64,000 bases of DNA from Acidobacteriota bacterium. Its GTDB lineage: Bacteria > Acidobacteriota > Vicinamibacteria > Vicinamibacterales > UBA2999. This document shows, piece after piece, positions 17,306 to 25,308 of the stretch (position 1 is its first letter; every line of letters begins with the position of its first letter). A program made the translations under genes and the position numbers. The DNA is taken from positions 1 to 64,000 of the forward strand of contig CAUJDN010000052.1 of NCBI GenBank assembly GCA_963169195.1, written 5' to 3'. A model generated the notes under the pieces. The model had not been told where the DNA came from. It saw only the letters and a list, made by a program, of their open reading frames with translations, and did no database searches.

Positions 17306-18127
17306 TCACGCGCTCCCCGACGCCCGGGCCGCCCGGACGTGTTCCATCAGCCGCCGCACCTTGTCGGGATCCACGTGCGCGCCGGTCTTGAGACTGGTGC
17401 CGACGATGGCGCCATCGGCGGCGGGCATGAGGGCCGAGGCATTCGTCTCGTCCAGGCCGCTGCCCACGAGCACCGGCACCGCGCCGGCGCCCTGCCGCGC
17501 GTCCTGCAGGTCCCGTGAGGCGGGCGGCACGCCCGTGAGCGTGCCGGTGACGACGATGCCGTCGGCGCCGTGCGCGCGGGCGAGGGCGGCCGACTCGGCG
17601 AGGGGCCGCGGCTGGATCATCCGGGCGTGCTTCACCTGGATGTCGGCGAGCACCAGGACGTCGCGCGCCCCGAGCCGCTCGCGGCACGCCATCAGGCCGC
17701 TGGGGTCGATGGCCATCTCACCGCCATACTCGGGACGCGTCATGCGGTCCACGAAGTAGTCGGTGCGAATGAAGCGCGCACCCGTGGCCAGGGCGACGGC
17801 CAGGGAAGCCTGCGGGTCGTTGAGCAGAATCTCCACACCGATGGGCAGGGCACCGGCCGCCTCGACGAGCTCGCGAGCGACCGCGGTCATGCACGCGATG
17901 GTCTCCGGCGCGGCGGTCACCCTGTGAGGCTGGTCGCCATCGTTCTCCACGAGCACGCCGTCCACGCCGCCCGCGACGAGCGCACCGAGGCCGGCCAGCG
18001 CGTCCCGAACGACCGCTGGCAGCCCAGGCGATGCCGGGTAGCCGGGGAGCGGCGGCAGGTGGATGACGCCGATGACGGGACCGGACTGCGGGAAGACGTC
18101 GAGGAAGCGGGACCGGGATTCGAGCAT
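17306..18127 (-). CDS. BtpA/SgcQ-family TIM-barrel protein
   Basis: Member of the BtpA family (Pfam PF03437). BtpA is linked to photosystem I accumulation in cyanobacteria, and SgcQ is encoded with a sugar PTS cluster in E. coli. The 273 residues contain the family opening VIGVIHLPPLPGYP (residues 18-31), the GGVDGVLVENDGDQPH strand-loop, FIRTDYFVD, VLADIQVKHA, the phosphate-site strand GIVVTGTLTG and VLVGSGLDETNA near the C-terminus, all as in TIM-barrel phosphate-binding enzymes. AGGAGAAGA precedes the ATG. The fused-spacing kinase downstream suggests a two-step route in which a kinase product is processed by this barrel. The reaction is not established for the family. Confidence 0.78.
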   Translation of the reverse strand: MLESRSRFLDVFPQSGPVIGVIHLPPLPGYPASPGLPAVVRDALAGLGALVAGGVDGVLVENDGDQPHRVTAAPETIACMTAVARELVEAAGALPIGVEILLNDPQASLAVALATGARFIRTDYFVDRMTRPEYGGEMAIDPSGLMACRERLGARDVLVLADIQVKHARMIQPRPLAESAALARAHGADGIVVTGTLTGVPPASRDLQDARQGAGAVPVLVGSGLDETNASALMPAADGAIVGTSLKTGAHVDPDKVRRLMEHVRAARASGSA

Positions 18128-18185
18128 TCTTCTCCTGAAGACCTTCGTGCCGTCCTTCGCGTGCGTCCGGTGCCCGTGGGCCCGC

Positions 18186-18752
18186 CTACGGCGCGACCAG
18201 CCCCTTGAACTCGATTCGGACCTGCGGCCCCACCTTCAGCATGCCCAGCATCACCACCGGCGGCTCCACGCCGTAGGCGGTCATGTCGAGCCGCGTGCTG
18301 CCCTCGAGGGCCACGCCGTTGCCGGACGCCTTGACGACCACCGGAAGCGTGACGGGGTGCGACCGGCCCTGGATGGTCATCGTGCCCGAGGCCTGGGCCC
18401 GATCCCCGGCGAGATCGTACTTCTCGATCTGGTAGACGATCTCCGGGAACTGATCGGGCTTCATCGCCTCCATCAGGTGCTCGGTCATCTCGGCGTTCGG
18501 GCACGTGAAGGCCTTGACGGGCACCCGGACGGTGGCGGTCTTGACGCCACCGGCGAAGCCGGGCACTGCCGGCCCGCCGCCGGGCGTGACGGTCATCGTT
18601 CCCTTCACGGTGCACGTCCACCCGCGGATGGTGGAGGTCCCCGAGACGGTGAAGTCCAGGTTCGGCTGCTGCGCGTCGAGGGTGACCGCCCCGGCCAGCC
18701 ACGCGGCCAGGGCGGCCGTCAGACGCGCGGATGTCGCGATCGTCCTTGTCAT
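18186..18752 (-). CDS. Exported YceI-family lipid-binding-like protein
   Basis: Periplasmic lipocalin-like protein of 188 residues. A signal peptide (LTAALAAWLAGAVTLDAQ) is followed by the YceI beta-barrel: LDFTVSGTSTIRGWTCTV, VRVPVKAFTCPNAEMTEHLMEAMK, FPEIVYQIEKY, ASGTMTIQGRSHPVTLPVVV and the final LDMTAYGVEPPVVMLGMLKVGPQVRIEFKG. YceI proteins bind isoprenoid or fatty-acyl ligands. A Cys pair (in GWTCTV and FTCPN) may form a disulfide. It follows the exported FMN dehydrogenase gene by 20 bp on the same strand and may share its transcript. The ligand is unknown. Confidence 0.8.
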   Translation of the reverse strand: MTRTIATSARLTAALAAWLAGAVTLDAQQPNLDFTVSGTSTIRGWTCTVKGTMTVTPGGGPAVPGFAGGVKTATVRVPVKAFTCPNAEMTEHLMEAMKPDQFPEIVYQIEKYDLAGDRAQASGTMTIQGRSHPVTLPVVVKASGNGVALEGSTRLDMTAYGVEPPVVMLGMLKVGPQVRIEFKGLVAP

Positions 18753-18772
18753 GGGCCTTCTGCCTCGTGCTT

Positions 18773-20182
18773 TCACAACCCGAACCCCAGTCGATTCTGG
18801 CGCGTCATGACGGGCACCTTCCCCTCCATGACGAACTGGCTGTCGATCCGATCGATCGCGGTGGTCCGCGTCTGCCGCATCACCATGCGGAATTCGTCGG
18901 TGAGGATCTCGATCACCTTGTCCACGCCCGGCTGCCCGAACGCACCGAGGCCCCAGACGTAGGGACGGCCGATGCCCACCGCGTCGGCCCCGAGGGCGAT
19001 CGCCTTGAAGATGTCGGCGCCGCGCCGCACGCCGCTGTCGATGAAGACGGGCACGCGTCCCTTCACACCCGCGACGACCTCGGGCAGGCACTCGATCGTC
19101 GAACGCAGGCTGTTCTCCGCGCGCCCGCCGTGGTTCGACACGAAGACGCCGTCGGCGCCGTGCTGCACGGCCAGCTCCGCCTCTTCGCGCGTGACGATGC
19201 CCTTCAGCACCACCTTCATGGGCGTGGCGTCCTTGAGGCGCTTGACGTAGTCCCAGTCGAAGGGATGGCGGGGGCCGGCGGGGCCCTCCACGCCGCGGTG
19301 CATGGGCCGCCGGTAGTCGGGCTTGTGGTTGTGGCAGTTCTGGCAGAGCGCGCCGGTGTAGCCCTCCCGGCCCAGGGCGCGCCGATTGAGCTCGCGGTTG
19401 CTGCCGCCCAGCAGGTCGATGGTCCACACCACCACGGGGCAGCCCAGGCCCGCGACCTTCTTGATCGTGCGTTCCGTGATGCCCCAGTCCGCGTTCGCGT
19501 AGAGCTGGAACCAGTGCGGCTCGCCGCGTGCCTCCGCGATCTGCTCGTAGGACTGGGAGCTCTGGTGCGACTGCATCTGCAGGATTCCGCGGGCGCGCGC
19601 GGCCCGGGCGGCGCCGCTCTCGCCTTCGGTGTGGTACGCCTCGAGCGCGGCCACCGGACAGAGGAACAGCGGCGTGTCCCAGCGGCGGCCGAAGAGCGAT
19701 ACCGAGGTGTCGACCTTCGCGACGCTCGCGCCGAGCCGGCGGGGCCGCAGCTGGAGGCGCATGAACCCTTCCCGGTTCGCGACCCTCGTCTCGAGATCGT
19801 CCACCCCCATGTGCAGGTAGGCCCAGTGCACGGGCAGGTTGTTGGCATGGGCCGTCCGCTCGAGATCCCAGACGTTGACGGCCTCGCTCACCGACTCGAT
19901 CACCTGGCCGCCGAACTGGTCGTCCAGCGCGCTGGCCCCGGGTGCCGTCCCGCCGACCGCCGGCTGCTGGTACGCCATCACCTGGCCGCATTCGGGGCAG
20001 AGCGTCCGGGCCGGCAGGCCCGCGTGGGCGTGGCGCCCTGCCTCGCGACCGAACGCCTGGCGCCAGTCTGCGGCCAGGGCGGGGTAGGCCAGGGCGAGGA
20101 GGGGACTGGTCGCCAGGAACTGGAAGAAGCGCCGACGGCTCTCGCGGGTGATCTCGGCGCGGGGCGGGGTGGTCTCGGACAT
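18773..20182 (-). CDS. Tat-exported FMN-dependent alpha-hydroxyacid dehydrogenase with a CxxCH motif
   Basis: TIM-barrel flavoenzyme of the lactate oxidase/flavocytochrome b2/LldD family, oxidising an L-2-hydroxyacid. SRRRFFQFLATSPLLALAYPALA (residues 15-37) is a twin-arginine signal. Family residues visible are the FMN/substrate Tyr in QLYANADW, VVWTIDL, the Lys of MKVVLKGIV, the catalytic His in VSNHGGR and the phosphate loop GVRRGADIFKAIALGADAVGIGRP. Two Cys motifs are unusual: CPEC (62-65) just after the signal, and CQNCH (280-284), a CxxCH in the variable lid loop of the barrel. The latter could bind haem c after export or, with CPEC, a metal. GGAGACGAAG supports the start. Lactate is the likeliest but not certain substrate. 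Confidence 0.78.
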   Translation of the reverse strand: MSETTPPRAEITRESRRRFFQFLATSPLLALAYPALAADWRQAFGREAGRHAHAGLPARTLCPECGQVMAYQQPAVGGTAPGASALDDQFGGQVIESVSEAVNVWDLERTAHANNLPVHWAYLHMGVDDLETRVANREGFMRLQLRPRRLGASVAKVDTSVSLFGRRWDTPLFLCPVAALEAYHTEGESGAARAARARGILQMQSHQSSQSYEQIAEARGEPHWFQLYANADWGITERTIKKVAGLGCPVVVWTIDLLGGSNRELNRRALGREGYTGALCQNCHNHKPDYRRPMHRGVEGPAGPRHPFDWDYVKRLKDATPMKVVLKGIVTREEAELAVQHGADGVFVSNHGGRAENSLRSTIECLPEVVAGVKGRVPVFIDSGVRRGADIFKAIALGADAVGIGRPYVWGLGAFGQPGVDKVIEILTDEFRMVMRQTRTTAIDRIDSQFVMEGKVPVMTRQNRLGFGL

Positions 20183-20218
20183 ACGCTTCGTCTCCGTCTG
20201 GGGACGCGAGTGGTCCGC

Positions 20219-20224
20219 TAGTAT
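20219..20224 (+). promoter_or_regulatory. -10 box TAGTAT before the unknown gene
   Basis: TAGTAT lies 36 nt before the ATG at 20261, giving a short leader that carries an AGGAG Shine-Dalgarno at 20250-20254. Confidence 0.4.
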
Positions 20225-20260
20225 CTGGTATTGGGTGCCGACAGGCAACAGGAGTCCTCG

Positions 20261-21094
20261 ATGAAGCGACTGCGGGCGGAAGACGTGAAGCGCGTGGTGG
20301 GGGCTGCCAGTGAGGCCCTGAACGCGGTGCTCGACACGCGGAGCAAGGTCATCGAACCCGACATGCTCAACTCCGCGGGCAGCGTGAGCGCCGAGTGGTA
20401 TGTCGAGACGCTCTGGCACTACCTCGCGAAGCGGTCGCTGCTCCAGGGCGTCAGCAGCCTCGACGTCGAATTCAAGCAGCCCGCCCGACCGGCCGACCGG
20501 CAGCTCCACTACGCGGTGCCGCACCCTGAGGCGGATGCCCTGGTGATGGCGTTCCACGTGCTGCGCAAGGCCCGGGACCCCCGGCGCCGCGAGAAGATCC
20601 CCGTGGCGCTCATCAAGGTGAACCGCGTCCCGCGCCGACGCCGGCACGGCGTCGCCCCCGATCCGCCTTATCACCCGTATGGCATCGAGGTGCGGCGCCG
20701 GCACCTGAACAGCCTCAAGCGCGTGTCGTGGCATACGCTCGTGTCGGTCATCATGGACGTGGCCCGGCGGGGTGTGCAGTTCGCGGACACGCGCTTCGAC
20801 CGGCTCGACCGGAGCCTGCTCTACATCGTTCCGCGGTTCACGTTCACGCCCCTGGCCGACGCCGCCGCCGAGGACAACCTGTTCATCTACCCCGAGTTCG
20901 GCCTTCCGCAGCCGTGGGCGAAGGGCAGGACGTCAGCCGTCGCGAGGGTCACCTTCTGGGCCGTGGCCAACGAAGCCCCGTGGCCGATTGCCGAAAGCCA
21001 GGTGACGGTGGTGCGGACCAGCCTCGTGGACGGCGTGCGAAGGCCGGTGGACGAGCAGGGGCGCACGGTGGCGAAGCCGACGGCGGTGGCGTAG
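20261..21094 (+). CDS. Protein of unknown function
   Basis: A 277-residue soluble protein not recognised from any family. The start is fixed by AGGAG 6 nt upstream of ATG (MKRLRAEDVKRVVG). It has no signal peptide or membrane segment. The N-terminal third is helical, the middle is rich in Arg/Lys (ARDPRRREK, VPRRRRHG, EVRRRHLNSLKRVSW), and the C-terminal part reads as beta strands (LLYIVPRFTFTP, RVTFWAVANE, QVTVVRTSLVDG). The basic middle could contact nucleic acid or membranes, but there is no recognisable motif. It is divergent from the exported FMN dehydrogenase and separated from the next gene by a hairpin. Confidence 0.75.
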   Translation: MKRLRAEDVKRVVGAASEALNAVLDTRSKVIEPDMLNSAGSVSAEWYVETLWHYLAKRSLLQGVSSLDVEFKQPARPADRQLHYAVPHPEADALVMAFHVLRKARDPRRREKIPVALIKVNRVPRRRRHGVAPDPPYHPYGIEVRRRHLNSLKRVSWHTLVSVIMDVARRGVQFADTRFDRLDRSLLYIVPRFTFTPLADAAAEDNLFIYPEFGLPQPWAKGRTSAVARVTFWAVANEAPWPIAESQVTVVRTSLVDGVRRPVDEQGRTVAKPTAVA

Positions 21095-21098
21095 GGAC

Positions 21099-21134
21099 GG
21101 CCCACAGCGGCGGCGGCCCTTCGGGCCGTGGGCC
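21099..21134 (+). terminator. Nested GC hairpin after the unknown gene
   Basis: An inner stem CGGCCC/GGGCCG with loop TTC lies within an outer GGCCCAC/GTGGGCC pair, 5 nt after the stop. No T-run follows. Confidence 0.45.
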
Positions 21135-21233
21135 TTCGGTGGGCCAGGCTCGATGCAAACGCTGTGCGGGGGTGCACCCGTGCACCTTGAGTGCCCAGAA
21201 CCGCCCGTGGTGACCGCGCGAGGGCACCGGCGC

Positions 21234-21239
21234 TAGAAT
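21234..21239 (+). promoter_or_regulatory. -10 box TAGAAT, leaderless start of M20 hydrolase
   Basis: TAGAAT is followed by exactly 7 nt and then ATG, with no Shine-Dalgarno between. Sequence and spacing match the box before the S51 peptidase gene. Confidence 0.5.
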
Positions 21240-21246
21240 TCCCCGC

Positions 21247-22581
21247 ATGGTGCGGCTCTCTCGCAGGGCATGGCTCTCCGCCGTCGGCGCTGTCACCGTG
21301 TCGGCCGCGGCTCGTCCGCTGGCCCGTGCCCGTCGTGTGCCCGCCATCGACGCGGTGCGCCTCCGGCGCCGTCTCGAGCACCTGTCCACCTTCGGCCGCC
21401 CGCCGCAGGGCACGTTCGAGTCCGGCGTCAGCCGCGTCGCCTATTCCGACGCGGACCTTGCGGCGCGCGCGTGGTTGATGGACGAGATGCGCGGCGCGGG
21501 TTTGCGCCCCCGCATCGACCCGGCCGGCAACATCTTCGCGCGGTGGGGCCCGGAGAACGGCCGTCCGGCCATTCTGTTCGGATCGCACATCGACTCGGTA
21601 CCGGGCGGTGGCAACTTCGACGGCGATCTCGGCGTTCTCGCCGCGCTCGAGGTGATCCAGGCGTGTCGGTCCGCGGGCGTCAGGCCCCGACGGCCGCTCG
21701 AGATGGTCGTCTGGGCGCACGAGGAGAGCACGGCCTTCGGGCGCGGCACGGCGGCGAGCCGCATCGTTGCGGGCGACCTGAAGGCCGGCGATCTGGACCA
21801 GGTGTGGAACGGTCTTCGTCGCGGGGACGGCATTCGCCGGATTGGGGGCGATCCGTCGCGCATCGACGAGGCCGTGCGGCAGGACGGAGCGTGGCACGGC
21901 TACCTCGAGCTGCACATCGAGCAGGGGGGCACGCTGGATCGCGCGCGCGTGCCCATCGGCATCGTCGAGGGCATCGTGGCCATCCACCGGCACGACGTGG
22001 AGGTGGCCGGCTTCGCCAATCACGCCGGCACCACGCCCATGGACGAGCGGCAGGATGCGCTGCAGGCGGCGTCGAGGCTGGTGCTCGCCGTGCGCGAACT
22101 GGTCACGGCCCGCCAGGGGCGTCAGGTGGGCACCGTCGGTCGCCTCGACGTCGAGCCCAATTCGCCGAACGTCGTGCCGGGCCGCGTGCGCCTGAGCGTG
22201 GAGTTTCGCGACTTGTCGGAGTCCACCCTGGCCGCCATGAACGGGGAGCTGCGCGCCCGCGCCGACGCCATCGCCCGCGACACCGGGACGACGATCACCA
22301 CGACGCTGGCGACGACGAACCCGCCCGCGCTGGCCGACGCCGGCGTGCAGGCCGCCATTGGCCGTGCCGCCGACGCGGCCGGGTTGGAGGCGCGCCGCCT
22401 CCCGAGCGGTGCCGGGCACGACGCGCAGATGATCGCGCGCCTGTGTCCCATGGGGATGATCTTCGTCCCGAGCATCGGCGGCGTCAGCCACTCGCCAAAG
22501 GAGCGCACCAGCTGGGACGACTGCGCGCGCGGCGCGGCGGTGCTGCTCGGCGCCGTGCTGGACGTCGACGCCCGCGCGTGA
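21247..22581 (+). CDS. Exported M20 Zn-dependent hydrolase (N-carbamoyl-L-amino-acid hydrolase / allantoate amidohydrolase family)
   Basis: Two-metal amidohydrolase that cleaves carbamoyl-amino acids, ureido acids or allantoate. MVRLSRRAWLSAVGAVTVSAAA looks like a short twin-arginine or Sec signal. The metal-binding and dimer motifs are SHIDSVPGGGNFDGDLGVLAALE (residues about 117-139, His and Asp ligands), WAHEESTAFG (Glu base), LELHIEQG, GFANHAGTTPMDERQD (dimerisation-domain His), LPSGAGHDAQ and PSIGGVSHSPKE (last His). The 444-residue length includes the signal; cytoplasmic homologues are about 410. Substrate cannot be fixed: allantoate, N-carbamoyl-amino acid and beta-ureidopropionate hydrolases share these motifs. 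Export is unusual for the family. Short repeats follow the stop. Confidence 0.83.
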   Translation: MVRLSRRAWLSAVGAVTVSAAARPLARARRVPAIDAVRLRRRLEHLSTFGRPPQGTFESGVSRVAYSDADLAARAWLMDEMRGAGLRPRIDPAGNIFARWGPENGRPAILFGSHIDSVPGGGNFDGDLGVLAALEVIQACRSAGVRPRRPLEMVVWAHEESTAFGRGTAASRIVAGDLKAGDLDQVWNGLRRGDGIRRIGGDPSRIDEAVRQDGAWHGYLELHIEQGGTLDRARVPIGIVEGIVAIHRHDVEVAGFANHAGTTPMDERQDALQAASRLVLAVRELVTARQGRQVGTVGRLDVEPNSPNVVPGRVRLSVEFRDLSESTLAAMNGELRARADAIARDTGTTITTTLATTNPPALADAGVQAAIGRAADAAGLEARRLPSGAGHDAQMIARLCPMGMIFVPSIGGVSHSPKERTSWDDCARGAAVLLGAVLDVDARA

Positions 22582-22591
22582 GAGCGGACAC

Positions 22592-22631
22592 CACGAAGGC
22601 ACGAAGGCCACGAAGAACACGAAGCCCGAAG
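22592..22631. repeat. Short ACGAAGGC-type tandem tract
   Basis: Four to five degenerate copies of an 8-9 bp unit (CACGAAGGC-like) begin 10 bp after the M20 hydrolase stop. They lead directly into the next octamer array. Confidence 0.6.
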
Positions 22632-22640
22632 ATCCCGGAA

Positions 22641-22736
22641 CAGAACCCTCAGAACTTCAGAACCTCAGAACCTCAGAACCTCAGAACCTCAGAACCCCAG
22701 AACCTCAGAACCCCAGAACCTCAGAACCTCAGAACC
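22641..22736. repeat. TCAGAACC octamer array, about 12 units
   Basis: An almost uninterrupted 8-bp tandem array. Units read TCAGAACC with occasional CCAGAACC or one-base variants. It fills most of the 161-bp gap between two convergent genes and ends 6 bp from the stop of the ADOP permease gene. The unit length is not a multiple of 3 and all frames are non-coding. Confidence 0.9.
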
Positions 22737-22742
22737 CGAGAA

Positions 22743-25190
22743 CTACTCTTCCCTGAGCGCCTGCATGACGTCGATGCGCGACGCGCGTGCGGCCGGGATC
22801 AGCGACGCGACGAGCGCCGCCGCTACCAGCACGCCGGCCGCAGCCACCACGGGCAGCACGTCGGGGACGCGGACGGCGGCGATGTAGCCGCCGATCACCC
22901 GCACCAGCGCCAGGCCGCCGACGATGCCGCTGACGATGCCTGCGGCGGCGATGATGGCGCCCTCGCCCAGCACGCGCGCGAGCAGGTGCCGTGGCTCGGA
23001 CCCCACGGCCAGGCGCACGCCGAACTCGCGCGTCCGCGCGCTCACCGAGAAGGCCAGCACGCCCGCCACGCCCACCACGGCGATGAGCAGCGCCACCCCC
23101 GCGAAGCCGCCGAAGACCAGCGCGTTCAGCCGGTCCGGTGCCAGCACCTCCGCCCGCACGTCCTCGAGCGTCGAGGCCCGCTCCACCGGCTGGTCCGGCG
23201 AGAGGTCCCGGATGATCTTCGTGATGGTCGGAACCAGCGCGTACGGGTTGGTGCTCGCGTGCACGAAGAGCCGCCCGCCGCCAATCTCCTGCTCCAGCGG
23301 GTGATACACGGTCATGGCCGGCCCTGGCACCACGTTCTCGTCGTCGATGTCGGCGGCGATGCCGACGATACGGCGCGGGCCGGTGCCGACGTCGATGAAC
23401 GCCATCACCGGATCGGTCCACTTCAGATGGCGGTTGAGCGCCTCCTGCGTGGAGAACATCCGCTGCGCCACGCTCTGGCTGACGATGACGACCGGCTCGG
23501 TGTCCTTCCGGTCGGCGTCGGTGAAGTCGCGGCCGGCGATGATGGTGACGCCGAGCGCGGCGAAGAAGCCAGGCGAGACGGTGCGAAAGCGCGCGCGGGG
23601 ATCCTCCTCCCCGTTGGCCTTGGCGTAGCCCTCGGCCGTGAACTGGAAGCCGGGGCCGAAGACGCCGGCATCCCGCCAGGGTACCGCGGTGCCGACCGCG
23701 ACGCGCTCGACACCGGGCAGCTCCGAGACGCGCCGCAGCACTTCGCGCGTGAACGCCATGATCTGCTCCGGCGGCCGCCCGTACGAGACCGGCACGTGCA
23801 GCGCGAGCACCTCCCGCAGGTTGAAGCCGGTGTTGGCGCGCTGGAGGGCCACGAGCGTGGTGACCAGCATTCCCGCGCCGGCCAGCAGCACGAACGACGC
23901 GGCAATCTGCGTGACGGCGAAGAGGCGCAGGCGCCGGTTGGTGCCCGTGGTGATCCGGACGCCGCCCCCGGACAGGCCGAAGCCGTTCGTGGCGTCGGAG
24001 GAGGGCAGGCGCGGCACGAACGCCAGCAGCACGGCCGCGGCCAGCGCAAGCCCGACGCCCACCCACAGCAGGCTGCCGCTCACCGTGAGATCCAGCGCGC
24101 GCACCGAGAATCGCGAGGCATAGCGCGCGAGGACCGCGACCATCGGCCGTGCGATCAGCACGCCGAGAATGGCGCCCGCGCCGCACAGCACGAGGCTCTC
24201 CGCCAGCAGCGTCCGCCGGAGCGCCCCGGCGCCGGCGCCGAGGGCCGCGCGGATGGCCAGCTCGCCCTCGCGGCGCACCGAGCGCGCGAGGATGAGGTTC
24301 GCCACGTTCGAGCACGCGATGACGAACACGAGCGCCGAGGCCGCGAGCAGCACGAGCAGGACCGTGCGCGCGGATGCCGTGATCTGATCCCGCAGCCGCA
24401 CCGCGTCGATGCGGAAGCCGGCGTTGGACGGGTAGGCCTCCCCGTGCTCCGCCACCATGGCGCCGTGCGCCGCGCGCAGCTCCGCCCGCGCCTGCTCGAT
24501 GTCCGCCCCAGGCGCCAGCCGGCCGAAGAGCTCCGTCATGCGGTGCACGCGCCCGTCCACCATCGTCGCGTCCAGGTGGTGCGGGCTGGTGACGACGTTG
24601 GCGATGATCTCGGTCTCGGCCGGGTAGGGCACCGACGGCTGCAGGACGCCGATGATCGTCGCGGACCGCTCGCCCAGCCGGATGACCTTTCCGATGACCG
24701 TGGGATCGGAGGCCAGCGACTCCGCCCAGAACCGGTGCGTCAGCACCGCCACGCCGGCCGCCTGCGGCCCGTCGTCGGTCGCGTCGATGAGCCGGCCCAG
24801 CACGGGCCGGAGGCCCATCACCCCGAAGTAGCTGCCGCCGACGACCCCCGACCGCACGACCCGCGGCTCGCCGAGACCCACCATGGTGAACTCGATGGTG
24901 GAGAAGTCGCCGAAGGCGCTGAGCGACGTCACGCGCGCCTGCAGGTCCCGGAGCTCGGGAATCGAGAACGCCGCGTTCTCGACGCCAATGCCTTCGGCGC
25001 TCTGCCGGATGTAGATCAGCCGGTCTTCGTCGCGATTGACCAGCGGCTTCAGCAGCACCCCTTCCACCACCGTGAAGATGGCGGCATTGGCGCCGATGCC
25101 GAGCGCCAGGGTGAGGATCACCGTGAGGGTGAGCCCCTTGACCCGGGCAAGGGAACGGAGCGCGTACCGGAAATCGGTGAGCAGGCTCAT
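22743..25190 (-). CDS. ADOP-family duplicated ABC permease (MacB/FtsX-like)
   Basis: Large membrane protein of 815 residues, a fused pair of MacB_PCD plus FtsX units that is characteristic of acidobacterial orphan permeases. Residues 1-45 (FRYALRSLARVKGLTLTVILTLALGIGANAAIFTVV) form the first helix and the GIGANxAxF hallmark. A periplasmic core follows to about residue 265, then three helices containing CSNVANLILARSVRREGELAIRAALGA. The second core domain and terminal helices contain FSVSARTREFGVRLAVGSEPR and the ending IPAARASRIDVMQALREE. No ATPase is encoded nearby, as usual for ADOP proteins. The substrate is unknown; relatives are mechanotransmitters rather than classical importers. AGAGGAT precedes the ATG. 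Confidence 0.85.
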   Translation of the reverse strand: MSLLTDFRYALRSLARVKGLTLTVILTLALGIGANAAIFTVVEGVLLKPLVNRDEDRLIYIRQSAEGIGVENAAFSIPELRDLQARVTSLSAFGDFSTIEFTMVGLGEPRVVRSGVVGGSYFGVMGLRPVLGRLIDATDDGPQAAGVAVLTHRFWAESLASDPTVIGKVIRLGERSATIIGVLQPSVPYPAETEIIANVVTSPHHLDATMVDGRVHRMTELFGRLAPGADIEQARAELRAAHGAMVAEHGEAYPSNAGFRIDAVRLRDQITASARTVLLVLLAASALVFVIACSNVANLILARSVRREGELAIRAALGAGAGALRRTLLAESLVLCGAGAILGVLIARPMVAVLARYASRFSVRALDLTVSGSLLWVGVGLALAAAVLLAFVPRLPSSDATNGFGLSGGGVRITTGTNRRLRLFAVTQIAASFVLLAGAGMLVTTLVALQRANTGFNLREVLALHVPVSYGRPPEQIMAFTREVLRRVSELPGVERVAVGTAVPWRDAGVFGPGFQFTAEGYAKANGEEDPRARFRTVSPGFFAALGVTIIAGRDFTDADRKDTEPVVIVSQSVAQRMFSTQEALNRHLKWTDPVMAFIDVGTGPRRIVGIAADIDDENVVPGPAMTVYHPLEQEIGGGRLFVHASTNPYALVPTITKIIRDLSPDQPVERASTLEDVRAEVLAPDRLNALVFGGFAGVALLIAVVGVAGVLAFSVSARTREFGVRLAVGSEPRHLLARVLGEGAIIAAAGIVSGIVGGLALVRVIGGYIAAVRVPDVLPVVAAAGVLVAAALVASLIPAARASRIDVMQALREE

Positions 25191-25308
25191 GCAATCCTCT
25201 TCGACGTTCGGAGCCGGACCTTCACATCGCAGTCTTCACCACCCCGCCCGGATCGACTGGCCCGGCCCACCGGTGTGACCGGTGCGACCGCGGCATCCCG
25301 GCGCGCAC

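Noticed and set aside
18063-18962. Plus-strand frame opposite the YceI gene
   Set aside because: Arg/His/Gly-rich shadow of the minus-strand YceI and FMN dehydrogenase genes, without a start signal or recognisable domain.
22641-22736. CRISPR array or coding pentapeptide-type repeat at the octamer tract
   Set aside because: The units are 8 bp and contiguous, with no spacers and no cas genes nearby; the period is not a multiple of three, so no repeated peptide results in a stable frame.
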